A stretch of DNA of 64,000 nt from the NCBI GenBank assembly GCA_003243425.1, contig QFQP01000019.1, forward strand, positions 1 through 64,000, in the 5' to 3' direction. Under the pieces are notes generated by a model. That model did no database searches and was not told the origin of the DNA. It saw nothing but the letters and a program-made list of their open reading frames with translations. This document shows, one piece after another, positions 26,328 to 37,449 of the stretch (the stretch's first letter is position 1; every line of letters begins with the position of its first letter). This DNA is from Archangium gephyra. GTDB lineage: Bacteria > Myxococcota > Myxococcia > Myxococcales > Myxococcaceae. The position numbers were made by a program, and so were the translations under genes.

Positions 26328-27814
26328 ACCTCGGTGAGTCCGTCGATCAAGTCGGACGCGATGAGCCCCATTTCGCCGCGCTTCTCACGCATCAAGTCGC
26401 CCGCGAGGCCGTGGGCCCACACACCAGCGATCGCCGCATCGGGGCCCGCGAGTCCCTGCGCGAGCAGCGCACCGAGCAGCCCGGCGAGCACATCTCCAGT
26501 TCCACCCGTGGCCATGCCGGCGTTGCCGGTGGGGTTGACGAACACCGTCCCGTCGTCACGCGCGATGATGGTGCGCGCGCCCTTGAGCACCAGAATCACC
26601 CGGTGCTGTCTGGCGAAGTCACGCGCGCTGGCGACGCGGTTGGCCTGAACCTCGGCCGTCGTCTTGCCGGTGAGGCGCGCCATTTCTCCAGGGTGCGGAG
26701 TCAGAATCACCGGCCCGCTCGCGCGCTCCAGCACCTCGAGGTGGCCGCCGATCGCGTTCAGGGCGTCGGCGTCGAGCACGCAGGGAACGCTGAGCTCTTC
26801 GAGCAGGTCGCCGAGCAGCGTGTGCGTGTCGTCGTCGCGCGCGATCCCCGGGCCGATGACGACCGCGTCCTTGTCCTCGGCCGCGTCGAGCAGCGGGTTC
26901 AGATCGCGAAGCCCGAGCGCACCTTCGAACGCGAGTTCAACGCCCATGAGCTCGGGTGCGTGGGCGAGCGCGGCGGAAAGTGACGGGCCGCGACTGGCGA
27001 CGGTGACGAGCCCGGCTCCACCACGCAGCGCGGCTTTCGCAGCGAGCGCCGCCGCCCCCGACTTCCCGGGGCTGCCCGCGACGACCAGCACGTGACCGTA
27101 GGTGCCCTTGTGGCTGTCGTTCTTCCGCTTCGGCACCCGGGCGCGCGCGTCGGCGTCTTCCACCAGGAACACGGCCGGCTCGGTGAGCACCGCTGTCGCC
27201 GCGTCGGGGATACCGATGTCGACGAGCTCCAACGCTCCAGAGCGCGTCACCCCCGGCTCGATGATCTGCCCGATCTTGAAGTAGCCGAACGACACCGTGT
27301 GGTCCGCCGTCACGCACGGCTGGTGCACGTTGCCCGCGTCGCTGTCGAGGCCCGACGGCACGTCGGCGGCGATCACCTTCGCGCCGGCCCGACGCCAGTC
27401 TTCGATCTGGGTGATGGCATCGGCGATCGCGCCTTCCGGAGCCCGATTGAGGCCCGTGCCGAGCAGCGCGTCGATCACGACGTCGTCCGAGGTCGGCGTT
27501 TCGGTGATCTCCGCGAGCTCGACCTTCGCGTGATTCGCGGCGGCGTCGCCTTTCAGCTTCGCGACGTCACCGACGAACTCCGCGAACACCTCACGCCTGG
27601 CTTCACGCAGCAGCCGCGCGACCACGAAGCCGTCACCGCCGTTGTTGCCGGGCCCGCACATCACGAAGAAGCGTGCGCTCGAGCTCGCCTCTCTGAGCGT
27701 CAACTTCGCGAGCGCCTCACCGGCCGTCTCCATCAACACTGCGCCGGGTTTGCCGTGCTGTGCAGCAGCGGCATCGACGGCGCGCATCTCGGCAGCGGTG
27801 AGCGCTCGCTTCAT
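26306..27814 (-). CDS. nnr: Bifunctional NAD(P)H-hydrate epimerase / ADP-dependent dehydratase
   Basis: A 502-residue fusion. The N-terminal half is the epimerase (CGPGNNGGDGFVVARLL; DALLGTGLNR). The C-terminal half is the ribokinase-like dehydratase (VVAGSPGKSGAAALAAKAAL; LTPHPGEMARLTG; GGTGDVLAGLLGALL). Together they repair hydrated NAD(P)H damaged by heat or GAPDH. Both halves carry their motifs. The ATG overlaps the pdxJ stop and the 3' end overlaps tsaE, a nnr-tsaE coupling common in bacteria. Confidence 0.94.
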   Translation of the reverse strand: MKRALTAAEMRAVDAAAAQHGKPGAVLMETAGEALAKLTLREASSSARFFVMCGPGNNGGDGFVVARLLREARREVFAEFVGDVAKLKGDAAANHAKVELAEITETPTSDDVVIDALLGTGLNRAPEGAIADAITQIEDWRRAGAKVIAADVPSGLDSDAGNVHQPCVTADHTVSFGYFKIGQIIEPGVTRSGALELVDIGIPDAATAVLTEPAVFLVEDADARARVPKRKNDSHKGTYGHVLVVAGSPGKSGAAALAAKAALRGGAGLVTVASRGPSLSAALAHAPELMGVELAFEGALGLRDLNPLLDAAEDKDAVVIGPGIARDDDTHTLLGDLLEELSVPCVLDADALNAIGGHLEVLERASGPVILTPHPGEMARLTGKTTAEVQANRVASARDFARQHRVILVLKGARTIIARDDGTVFVNPTGNAGMATGGTGDVLAGLLGALLAQGLAGPDAAIAGVWAHGLAGDLMREKRGEMGLIASDLIDGLTEVWRLWDR

Positions 27815-28533
27815 GGGTTCCTCAGGATCTCCACCATCTCGCGAACGGCGCGGTCGAAGCCCACCATCACCGCACGCGCGACGATGGAGTGGCCGATGTT
27901 GAGTTCGTCGATCTCGGGCAGCCGCGCGATGGCGCGGACGTTCTCGTAGTGCAGGCCGTGGCCGGCCGCGCAGCCGATGCCGAGCTTGCCCGCGGCCTTG
28001 GCCGAGTCGACGATGCGGTTGAACTCGCGCTGGCGATCCTTCTCGGTGCGCGCTTCGCAGTAACGGCCGGTGTGCAGCTCGATGCGATCGGCGCTGACCC
28101 GGTGCGAGGCCTTCACCTGGTCGATGTCGGGGTCGATGAAGAGCGACACGATGATGTCGCCGTCCTTCAGGTTCTTCACGATCTTGCCGATGGCGTCCTT
28201 CTGCGAGTTCACGTCGAGGCCACCTTCGGTGGTCACCTCTTCACGGCGCTCGGGCACCAGCGTCACCATGTCGGGCTTGTGCTCGTAGGCCATCTTCACC
28301 ATCTCCTGCGTGGCGGCCATCTCGAGGTTCAACATCGTCTGCACCGTCTGACGGAGAACGCGCAGGTCGCGCTCCTGAATGTGACGGCGATCTTCGCGGA
28401 GGTGAATGGTGATCTGACCGGCACCGGCCATCTCAGCGATCGCGGCGGCAGCGACCGGGTCGGGGTACGTGGTGCGGCGGGCCTGCCGCAAGGTGGCGAC
28501 GTGATCGACATTCACTCCAAGACGCTGGGGCAT
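27811..28533 (-). CDS. pdxJ: Pyridoxine 5'-phosphate synthase
   Basis: A 240-residue TIM-barrel protein. MPQRLGVNVDHVATLRQAR opens the family, followed by HLREDRRHIQERDL, LVPERREEVTTEGGL and GIGCAAGHGLHYEN. It condenses 3-amino-1-phosphoacetone with deoxyxylulose phosphate to pyridoxine 5'-phosphate. The ATG at 28533 is chosen because similarity begins there; 13 upstream in-frame codons look spurious. The stop overlaps nnr (ATGA). No acpS follows. Confidence 0.95.
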   Translation of the reverse strand: MPQRLGVNVDHVATLRQARRTTYPDPVAAAAIAEMAGAGQITIHLREDRRHIQERDLRVLRQTVQTMLNLEMAATQEMVKMAYEHKPDMVTLVPERREEVTTEGGLDVNSQKDAIGKIVKNLKDGDIIVSLFIDPDIDQVKASHRVSADRIELHTGRYCEARTEKDRQREFNRIVDSAKAAGKLGIGCAAGHGLHYENVRAIARLPEIDELNIGHSIVARAVMVGFDRAVREMVEILRNP

Positions 28534-28612
28534 GGCGCGGGTTTGTACACCCGAAGTCGTGCCTCGTCGCATTCAGGTGCGCGGCGCGAGCGCGTGCACA
28601 CCGGGCCCGTCG

Positions 28613-29374
28613 TCAACGCGTCAGACAGCTCAACACCGCGTCCGGAGCCTCTTCGGGAACGCAGTGGCCGACGCCGTTGAGCGCTTCGAGCCCCACGCCG
28701 ATCGCGATCGCCAACTGCTCGCCCTGCATCACCGGCACGAGGCGATCCTTCTCGCCCCAGATCACACGCTTCGGAATCTTCAGATCTCGCAGCACGTGAT
28801 GCTCGAGCTTGAAGTTCCCCACGGCGCGCAGCGCTTCGAGCATGCCCTCGTAGAAGCCCTTCGACTGCGTGGCCTCTTCGTAGATGCCGAGCATCTCGTT
28901 CGACGGCTTCTTCTCACCCCAGATGAGCTGCAGGTACGCCTTGAGCATCGGGCGCCACGTCGGCACCGAGCCCATCCAGCTCATCGTCCAATCGGCGATG
29001 GGGTTCGCGAGCAGCAGCTTGAATTCAGACGGCAGGCCGACGGCTGGAGCGCTCGCGATGTTGAGCGCCGTGAGCCGCTGAGGAACCCGCGTCGCCAGCT
29101 CGAGCGCCACGAGCCCGCCGAACGAATGACCGAACACCGAGAACTTCTTTACGGCGCGCGTCTCGAGAAACGGCAACAGCGCCGAGGCGACCTTCTCGGG
29201 CGTCGACGACGACCACTTCCCCGAACGCGCCGTCCGCGGCAGATCGACGGCGATGAGGCGTTTGTCACCGCGCCTGGCGAACACCGGGTCGAACACCCGG
29301 CTCTGCGCACCGAGGCCGTGAATGAGGAGCATCGGCTCCCCTTCACCTTCGTCGCGGAAGAACAGCTCGCTCAC
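28613..29374 (-). CDS. Alpha/beta hydrolase (Ser nucleophile)
   Basis: The 253-residue protein has the oxyanion segment LLIHGLGAQSRVFD, the nucleophile elbow VFGHSFGGLVAL, an acid in WGEKDRLVP and the His of GVGHCVPEEAPD. It is an esterase/thioesterase-like alpha/beta hydrolase of unknown substrate. The GTG at 29374 overlaps the glmM stop (GTGA), so it is translated with glmM. It sits where acpS is often found between glmM and pdxJ in related genomes. Confidence 0.85.
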   Translation of the reverse strand: MSELFFRDEGEGEPMLLIHGLGAQSRVFDPVFARRGDKRLIAVDLPRTARSGKWSSSTPEKVASALLPFLETRAVKKFSVFGHSFGGLVALELATRVPQRLTALNIASAPAVGLPSEFKLLLANPIADWTMSWMGSVPTWRPMLKAYLQLIWGEKKPSNEMLGIYEEATQSKGFYEGMLEALRAVGNFKLEHHVLRDLKIPKRVIWGEKDRLVPVMQGEQLAIAIGVGLEALNGVGHCVPEEAPDAVLSCLTR

Positions 29375-30735
29375 GCCAGCGCACGCTTGATCGAGTCGCC
29401 GATCTCTTCCGCGTACGACTTGATCTTCTTCGCGTCGACGCCTTCGACCAGCACGCGCACCTTGGGCTCGGTGCCGGAGTAGCGAACGAGCACACGGCCG
29501 TCCCTGCCGAGCTTCTTTTCGACACCGCTGATCACCTTCATCACCTGCGGCAGGCCCGACAATTCCCTCTTCTCCTTGACCATCACGTTCAGGAGCATTT
29601 GCGGAACCGGCTCGAAGATCTTCGTGAGCTCACTCATCGGCTTGCCGGCGCGACACATGACGGCCAGCACCTGCAGCGCCGCCAGGGTTCCGTCACCGGT
29701 CGTCGCATGGTCGAGGAACACCAGGTGACCCGACTGCTCACCGCCCAGCGAGTAGCCGTGCTTGCGCATCTCGGCGACCACGTAGCGATCGCCCACCTTG
29801 GTGCGCACCACCTTCACGCCGAGCTTCGCCACCGCGCGCTCGAGGCCGATGTTCGACATCACCGTCGCCACCAGCGTCTTCTTCTTCAGCTCTTTGCGCG
29901 CGACGAGCTCCTGCGTGCAGATCGCCATGATCGCGTCGCCGTCGACCACCTTGCCCTTCTCGTCGACCACGATCAGGCGGTCGGCGTCACCATCGAGCGC
30001 GATGCCGAGGTTCGCCTTGTGCTTGAGCACCGCCCGGGCGAGCTCGTCGGGGTGGAGCGCACCACAGCCGTCGTTGATGTTGGTGCCGTTGGGCTCGACG
30101 CCCAGCTCGATCACCTCTGCGCCCAGCTCGCGCAGCGCGGTCGGCGCGACCTTGTACGCAGCCCCGTTTGCGCAATCGACGACCAGCTTGAGCCCTTCGA
30201 GCGTCAGTTCGCGCGGGAACGTGGCCTTCACCATCGCGATGTAGCGGCCCGGCGCGTCTTCGAGGCGAATCGCGCGACCGATGGCGGTCGCAGTGGGTCG
30301 AAGCGAGTCGATCGACTTCTCGAAGATCAGCTCCTCGATCTTCGACTCGGTCTCGTCGGGCAGCTTGTAGCCGTCGCGCCAGAAGAACTTGATGCCGTTG
30401 TCCTGGTAGGGGTTGTGACTGGCCGAGATCACCGCTCCAGCGTCCGCGCGCATCGAGCTCGTCAGGTGCGCGACCGCCGGCGTCGGCATCGGACCGACGA
30501 GCAGCACGTCGACGCCCATCGACTCGATGCCCGACGCGAGCGCCTGCTCGAGCATGTAGCCGGAGAGGCGCGTGTCTTTGCCGATGATCACGCGGTGGCG
30601 GTGCTCGCCGTTGCGAATGATGTAGGCGAGCGCGCGGCCGAGCTGCATGGCGATCTCCGCCGTCATCGGGAACACGTTCGCGACACCACGAACACCGTCG
30701 GTGCCGAAGAGCTTCGGATGCTTCGAGTCGGACAT
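29371..30735 (-). CDS. glmM: Phosphoglucosamine mutase
   Basis: A 454-residue phosphohexomutase. LFGTDGVRGVAN at the N-terminus, the phosphoserine loop ISASHNPYQDNGIKFF (Ser106), metal loop DGDADRL, and sugar loop GGEQSGH identify GlmM, which converts glucosamine-6-phosphate to glucosamine-1-phosphate for UDP-GlcNAc. The C-terminal RYSGTEPKVRVLVEG binds phosphate. The ATG at 30735 begins MSDSKHPK; upstream codons are spurious. It follows folP after 13 bases with no cdaA or cdaR between. Confidence 0.96.
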   Translation of the reverse strand: MSDSKHPKLFGTDGVRGVANVFPMTAEIAMQLGRALAYIIRNGEHRHRVIIGKDTRLSGYMLEQALASGIESMGVDVLLVGPMPTPAVAHLTSSMRADAGAVISASHNPYQDNGIKFFWRDGYKLPDETESKIEELIFEKSIDSLRPTATAIGRAIRLEDAPGRYIAMVKATFPRELTLEGLKLVVDCANGAAYKVAPTALRELGAEVIELGVEPNGTNINDGCGALHPDELARAVLKHKANLGIALDGDADRLIVVDEKGKVVDGDAIMAICTQELVARKELKKKTLVATVMSNIGLERAVAKLGVKVVRTKVGDRYVVAEMRKHGYSLGGEQSGHLVFLDHATTGDGTLAALQVLAVMCRAGKPMSELTKIFEPVPQMLLNVMVKEKRELSGLPQVMKVISGVEKKLGRDGRVLVRYSGTEPKVRVLVEGVDAKKIKSYAEEIGDSIKRALA

Positions 30736-30748
30736 GAGGCGGCGGTCT

Positions 30749-31891
30749 TTAGGTGAATCGACTGCCACCGTCACGCGCGAGGCGAATGGCGTCGGCCACC
30801 GCGAGCGCGTCTCTGGTCTCACCGACGTCATGCACACGAACCACGTCCACCGCTCCGTCGGCCGCGAGAATTCCCGCGATGGTCGCGCTGGCAACCGCGC
30901 GCTCGTTGGCCGGTTTTCCGCCCAGCAACTTGCCGATGAACCCCTTGCGACTGACCCCGAAGAGCACCGGTACTCCGAGGAGCCGGAACTCCCGCGCGCG
31001 CCGAAGCAGGTACAGGTTGTGATCGCTCGTCTTTCCGAAGCCGACGCCGGGGTCGACCCACAACTTCGAGCGCTTCACGCCACGACGCTCTGCGCGCTGC
31101 AACACGTTCTCCAGCGACTCGAGGATCTCGCCGGTGAGATCTTCGTACGCCGGAGCCTTCTGCATGGTGCGCGGCGTTCCCTGCATGTGCATCACGCACG
31201 CGCACGCGCCCGTGTCGGCGAGCACGTCGATCATCGTGTCGTCGCGAAGGCCGCTCACGTCGTTCACCAGCGTGGCGCCCGCCATCACCGCGCGCCTCGC
31301 CACGGCCGGCTTCATGGTGTCGACCGACAAAGGTACGCCGACGTCACGCAGCCCTTCGATCACCGGGAGCACGCGCCGCAGTTCTTCGTCCTCCGAGACG
31401 GGGTCGGCCTCGGGGCGCGTCGACTCGCCGCCGATGTCGAGCAGATCGGCGCCCTGCTTCACCAGCGCACGGCCGTGCGCGATCGCCGCTTCCGTCGTCG
31501 CATGCACGCCGCCGTCGCTGAACGAATCAGGCGTGACGTTGACGATGCCCATGACGCGCGTCCTCGCGCCCCACTCGAACCCCAGCGACGCTTCGGGCGC
31601 ATCGATCGACAGTCGCTTCAACGCACCCGCGAGCAGATGATCGCCGAGCGCGCGGCGCCACACTTCGAGGCTGTGCTGCGAATAGCGGATGACCGCCGCG
31701 TCACCGGTGCCGCCGACCCACGAGGCACCGACCACATGGGCGAGCGCCTCGCGCTCCGAAACACCGAGGCCGGTCACGAGCGCATAGGACTCGCGGCCGG
31801 CCTCCAGTGATTCCACGATTTCCGCGCCGAGGCCCAGACGGGCCCATAGCGCAGACGAAACCGCCAGGTGCACCGGTCTCGCCCAGATCAT
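30749..31891 (-). CDS. folP: Dihydropteroate synthase with N-terminal extension
   Basis: A 380-residue protein. The catalytic DHPS barrel starts at about residue 115 with MGIVNVTPDSFSDGG, then DIGGESTRPEA, SVDTMKPAVARRA, NDVSGL, DPGVGFGKT and GVSRKGFIG. It joins para-aminobenzoate to the pterin pyrophosphate in folate synthesis. The first ~110 residues (ALVTGLGVSEREALAHVVG and following) match the N-terminal extension seen in many Deltaproteobacteria and Firmicutes FolP. It starts four bases after ftsH ends. Confidence 0.94.
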   Translation of the reverse strand: MIWARPVHLAVSSALWARLGLGAEIVESLEAGRESYALVTGLGVSEREALAHVVGASWVGGTGDAAVIRYSQHSLEVWRRALGDHLLAGALKRLSIDAPEASLGFEWGARTRVMGIVNVTPDSFSDGGVHATTEAAIAHGRALVKQGADLLDIGGESTRPEADPVSEDEELRRVLPVIEGLRDVGVPLSVDTMKPAVARRAVMAGATLVNDVSGLRDDTMIDVLADTGACACVMHMQGTPRTMQKAPAYEDLTGEILESLENVLQRAERRGVKRSKLWVDPGVGFGKTSDHNLYLLRRAREFRLLGVPVLFGVSRKGFIGKLLGGKPANERAVASATIAGILAADGAVDVVRVHDVGETRDALAVADAIRLARDGGSRFT

Positions 31892-31895
31892 CCCG

Positions 31896-33809
<1,914 letters not shown>

Positions 33810-33881
33810 GGTTCGAAACCCTTTCGTTGCCGACTTTGCCCACTTCTAACGCATCAAACCTGCAAGCGCCCGTGCGTTCCC

Positions 33882-34871
33882 TCATGAAGTTGCATGAAGA
33901 CGGGGAGGTGCTGTCGCCACGTTCACCCGCCCGTCCGTGCAGATAAGCACGCGATCGCCCGGCAACGTCGTCACCGAGCGGTTCCGAGCGGCGTTCAGGC
34001 CTTCTTCGATCAACTCCGCGTCGAGCTCGACGTCGTGTTCGCTGAGCCAGAGCGCGAGCACACGACGTGCGATCGAACGCGGCAACGACACGAGCGCGAT
34101 CGCCTCCAGCGAACCGTCGGGCCAGCGACAGCGGTGCAAGGCGGCCACGGCCTGTCGTTGCAGCTCGCCGTCGTCTTCAGCTGCGAGGGCTGCGAAGCGC
34201 GACAACGCGCGTTCGACACCGCCGGTCGCCGCGTTGAACACGGGCAGCACCTCGCGTCGGATTCGCGTGCGCAGGAACCGCGGATCGTCGTTCATCGCAT
34301 CGCGCGCGACCTCCAGCCCGAGCGCAGCGACGTAGCGTTCGACGTCAGACCGCGTGAGAAACAGCATCGGGCGCAGCACTTGATCGTCGCGGTGTTCGCG
34401 AATCGCGCGCGCACCGGTGAGCGCTGAGCCTCGCGACAGTCGCATCAACAACGTCTCCGCCTGATCGCTCGCCGTGTGCGCCGTCACGAGGAAGTCGAGG
34501 CCTCGTTTGCGACGGATCGAGTGCAGCGCTTCGTACCGGGCGATGCGGGCACCCGCTTCGATGCCGCCCTTCGCCGGCGGCGCGATCCGCACGTGGTGCG
34601 TCACGCCGAGGCGCGCGCACGTGCGTGCGACCAGCTCGGTCTCCGAGGCCGACTCGGGGCGCAGCTGGTGATCGATCGTCGCCGCTTCGAAACGGGTGCC
34701 GGATCGCCCCGGGAGCCGAGTCAGGGCTGACAGCAACGTCATGCTGTCAGGACCTCCAGACACCGCGAGAAGGACTGCACGATCGGGGGGGATCAAACGC
34801 CGCAGATTTCGGCGCAAACCGTCTTCAACCAGCTCAATTACTTCGTCATTTTGCTGGTTTCGCACGACCAT
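33882..34871 (-). CDS. tilS: tRNA(Ile)-lysidine synthase
   Basis: The 329-residue protein has the PP-loop LAVSGGPDSMTLL, DHQLRPESASE, and HTASDQAETLLMRLSRG, all diagnostic for TilS. TilS adds lysine to C34 of tRNA-Ile (CAU) so that it reads AUA. The C-terminal domain is shorter than in E. coli. I use the ATG at 34871; a TTG nine codons upstream is an alternative. It precedes ftsH, as in many Gram-negative and Gram-positive genomes. Confidence 0.92.
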   Translation of the reverse strand: MVVRNQQNDEVIELVEDGLRRNLRRLIPPDRAVLLAVSGGPDSMTLLSALTRLPGRSGTRFEAATIDHQLRPESASETELVARTCARLGVTHHVRIAPPAKGGIEAGARIARYEALHSIRRKRGLDFLVTAHTASDQAETLLMRLSRGSALTGARAIREHRDDQVLRPMLFLTRSDVERYVAALGLEVARDAMNDDPRFLRTRIRREVLPVFNAATGGVERALSRFAALAAEDDGELQRQAVAALHRCRWPDGSLEAIALVSLPRSIARRVLALWLSEHDVELDAELIEEGLNAARNRSVTTLPGDRVLICTDGRVNVATAPPRLHATS

Positions 34872-34987
34872 TTTTCGCTTGACGGCAGGTTGCCCCAATG
34901 GGGCCAGCTGCTTAGTGTCATCTCATCAGACGCGGCCCGCGGAATGCAGATACCCGGCTGAGCGTCGTGTTCTTTGAGCTCAAAGTT

Positions 34988-35095
34988 GGACCCTGGGGTC
35001 CCCCCTCCCCTCCAGGGTTCACGGGATCGGGTCGGTTCGCCGGCCCGTCCCTCTTTCTGGGCGCTCCACGAAGTTCTGTGGAGCGCCCCTTTTTC
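34988..35095 (+). ncRNA. Candidate small RNA: three hairpins ending in an intrinsic terminator
   Basis: The gap between two minus-strand genes (tilS and an ASH lipoprotein) holds a plus-strand structured segment. Hairpin 1 (34988-35020) has a nine-pair stem GGACCCTGG/CCAGGGTTC with a C-rich loop GGTCCCCCCTCCCCT. Hairpin 2 (35023-35051) has an eight-pair core CGGGTCGG-TTCG-CCGGCCCG closed further by GGGA/TCCC. Hairpin 3 is the terminator. The loop carries UCCC-type, anti-Shine-Dalgarno sequence, a feature of some trans-acting sRNAs. No open frame explains it and no Rfam family is recognised. The 5' end is not determined; transcription may begin upstream. Confidence 0.45.
35059..35095 (+). terminator. 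Strong rho-independent terminator on the plus strand
   Basis: An 11-pair perfect stem (GGGCGCTCCAC at 35059-35069, GTGGAGCGCCC at 35078-35088) with an eight-base loop is followed by CTTTTTCTT. The U-tract is on the plus strand only; read on the minus strand the stem is followed by AGAAAGAGGG, which does not terminate efficiently. Because both flanking genes are on the minus strand, this implies a plus-strand transcript upstream. Confidence 0.8.
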
Positions 35096-35096
35096 T

Positions 35097-37127
35097 TCAT
35101 TCGCGTGCGTACCAGTTGACCGCGCCCTGCGTGACGTTCGGGCTGCACGCGAGACTTCCACCGACGGCGCGGCGACCGAACGTCGCGAACGACGGCGCGC
35201 TGGGGCGAATGACGGGCGGCGGGGTTCCTCCGTCGGGCAATGAGCCCTGCAGCGCGCGCCCGGGCCAGTCGATGTCGGCCACGTGCCACAGGGTGCAGGG
35301 CGCACCCAACAACACCTCGGCCGGCGGCACGGGGATGGTCGCGGCTGGCGTGGCGCTCCCATAGAAGAACACCTTCACCACCGGCGCCGGCGCCGCGTAG
35401 CACTTGCCCGCCCCGAACGGCGCCCCACCATCAGCCGGCGCGTCGGCGACGCAACGCTGCTGGGGCGTGCAGGCGCACTGCTCGCCATCGCCACAATTCG
35501 GGGTGCCGTCGACCACGCACGCGGGCGGCGACATCGGCATGCGGTTGTCTTCGAAGTAGTGCACGAGCACCGGGTACGTGCAGCCCGCATCGCAGGTCGC
35601 ATCGTTCTCGGGGTAGTTCATCGAGATGTTCTCGATGAGTTGGCCGTCGCCACGATCGTCGAGGTTGAGCCGCGGGTCGTCGAGCGACCCCGCGCCACCC
35701 CAGTCGAAATCGAAGCCGGCGTTGGCGCCACGAATGGTGTTCGCGTAGCCGTTGATGTCGCCCGAGGTCCGATTCGCGGCGCCGGCATTGAAGAACGAGA
35801 ACGCGCCGGTGAACGGGTCGTTGCCGGTCACCGCCGTCGGCCGCACGAGATGGAGATCGAGATCGGCGCCCGAGAAGCCGGGCCACTCGAGCTGCACCAC
35901 CAGGTCCTGCTTCACCGAAGCGACGAACTGCAGCGACGTGGTCTTCATGCTGCCGCGCGAGTCGGCGATCGTGAGCTCCACCGTGTACGAGCCGGTGCGC
36001 GTGGCGCGGAACTGAACCTGTTCCGTCGCACCGAGCGGCGTGTTCGCCGGCCCCGTCGGATCACGGGTGAGGCGCCACAGGTACGTAAGCCCCGCGCGCC
36101 CGTCTTCCGGGTCACTGGAGCACTTCGTCACGTCGGTCGAATCACTGATCGCCGACAGCACCACCAGGTCTCCAGGGCGTACGTCGCGACGCAGCGACAG
36201 ATCGACGCCACCGGCGGGAGGGTTCATCAGCGTCATCCACTCGCTCGCCGAGCCGTAGTCGCGCGGGTTCTCGGTCACGTTCTGCGGCACCACGCGAATG
36301 AGGTTGGCGCAGATCGACGGCGCTTCGTTCGGCTTGAGCGTTCCCTGCAGGGCGATCGTCACCGACGGGTTGCGCGGGTCGTCAGACGTGAGGGTCACGG
36401 TGCCGGCGTACGTGTTCTGCGCTTCGCTGGTCGGCAGGAACTGCAACGGGAGATTGAAGCCTTCTTGCGCGCCGAGCGTGACGCCTCCGTCGGGGAACGT
36501 GATCAGCGGGTGCAGACTGAAAGCGGTCGCGTCAGCGCCACCAAACGTGAGCGAGTCGACGTGCAGCGAGACGTCGCCTTCGTTCACCACGACGATCGCC
36601 GGGACCTTCGTGGAGTCCAACGGGACGGCCGACGACGCGGGCCTCATGCCGAAGTCGATCGACGGAGGATCGAGCACCACCGTGCCCACGCACGCGCGCG
36701 ACGCCGGGCAGTCGGGCGTCACCACGAATTCAGGCTCGGCGCCTTCGCCCGCGAGCGCCACCTTCACCACGCCCCGCTCGGGGTCGTTGCTGGAGATGGT
36801 CAACGTCGCGGTGAAGGCCGCCTCGGCCGGGGGCGTGAACGTGATGCGCAACGTCTCCGATGCCTCGGGACCAAGCTCCGTGGGCGTGGAGCCGAGCCGA
36901 AAGGCCGCCGCAGCGGGCCCGTCGACGGTGATCGACGAGAAGATGACGGAGGTGCGCGTCTGCGAGTCCAGCTTCACGGTCAGCTGCCTGGCTTCGCCGA
37001 CTTTGACCTGACCGAAGTCGAGCCCGTTGGGTGCGACACCGAGCGTCGGTTTGACCTGCGACACCTGAGGCCCACACCGACAACCCGCAACACCGAGCAC
37101 CACTGTGACCGCCAGCAGAAAGCGCAT
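35097..37127 (-). CDS. Large lipoprotein with ASH/choice-of-anchor D-type beta domains
   Basis: A 676-residue lipoprotein with signal and lipobox VAGC (Cys16). Two beta domains of the ASH/HYDIN (choice-of-anchor D) type follow: LDFGQVKVGEARQLTVKL to LTISSNDPERG, and IDFGMRPASSAVPLDS to VTLTSDDPRNP. A PKD-like region (GLTYLWRLTRDPTG, TVELTIADSRG) comes next. The C-terminal part is Cys-rich (TPNCGDGEQCACTPQQRC) with a FFYG core. It is probably a surface or periplasmic protein. The function is unknown; the domains are binding modules, and no enzyme motif is seen. Confidence 0.75.
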   Translation of the reverse strand: MRFLLAVTVVLGVAGCRCGPQVSQVKPTLGVAPNGLDFGQVKVGEARQLTVKLDSQTRTSVIFSSITVDGPAAAAFRLGSTPTELGPEASETLRITFTPPAEAAFTATLTISSNDPERGVVKVALAGEGAEPEFVVTPDCPASRACVGTVVLDPPSIDFGMRPASSAVPLDSTKVPAIVVVNEGDVSLHVDSLTFGGADATAFSLHPLITFPDGGVTLGAQEGFNLPLQFLPTSEAQNTYAGTVTLTSDDPRNPSVTIALQGTLKPNEAPSICANLIRVVPQNVTENPRDYGSASEWMTLMNPPAGGVDLSLRRDVRPGDLVVLSAISDSTDVTKCSSDPEDGRAGLTYLWRLTRDPTGPANTPLGATEQVQFRATRTGSYTVELTIADSRGSMKTTSLQFVASVKQDLVVQLEWPGFSGADLDLHLVRPTAVTGNDPFTGAFSFFNAGAANRTSGDINGYANTIRGANAGFDFDWGGAGSLDDPRLNLDDRGDGQLIENISMNYPENDATCDAGCTYPVLVHYFEDNRMPMSPPACVVDGTPNCGDGEQCACTPQQRCVADAPADGGAPFGAGKCYAAPAPVVKVFFYGSATPAATIPVPPAEVLLGAPCTLWHVADIDWPGRALQGSLPDGGTPPPVIRPSAPSFATFGRRAVGGSLACSPNVTQGAVNWYARE

Positions 37128-37248
37128 GGCTGGCTTCTACCGTGTGTCGCGCGCTGTGGGGGCGGCAGGGAAAATGGTTGTTTACCGGCAACTTCTGTCG
37201 GATAACCCCTTCAGTTTCCCACCCTTTTTCTTCCGGAGACCTCACCAC

Positions 37249-37449
37249 ATGTCAGGCACCGACAAGCGCAAGCAATCGCTCTACTTCCCCGAGGAAATGC
37301 TCAAGGAGATCCAGGAAGAGGCGAACCGCCAGGATCGCTCGCTCTCGTGGGTCGTTCAGCAGGCCTGGAAGATCGCGCGTGAGCGCATCAAGTCGTTCCC
37401 CGCCGTCAACGACGTCGCTGGCGCGCCGGATCCCCGCGAGGACCGCTGA
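37249..37449 (+). CDS. TIGR04563-type small protein, ribbon-helix-helix-like
   Basis: A 66-residue protein with KRKQSLYFPEEMLKEI, then RQDRSLSWVVQQAWKIAR. The pattern of an N-terminal strand followed by two helices fits a ribbon-helix-helix DNA-binding fold, and matches the small myxobacterial family TIGR04563 as I remember it. GGAG lies ten bases before the ATG. The stop overlaps the next gene (TGATG). Probably a DNA-binding regulator, but no target is known. Confidence 0.7.
   Translation: MSGTDKRKQSLYFPEEMLKEIQEEANRQDRSLSWVVQQAWKIARERIKSFPAVNDVAGAPDPREDR

Noticed and set aside
35059..35095. Terminator for the minus-strand ASH lipoprotein gene
   Set aside because: On the minus strand the stem is followed by AGAAAGAGGG, with no U-tract. 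The U-tract lies on the plus strand.
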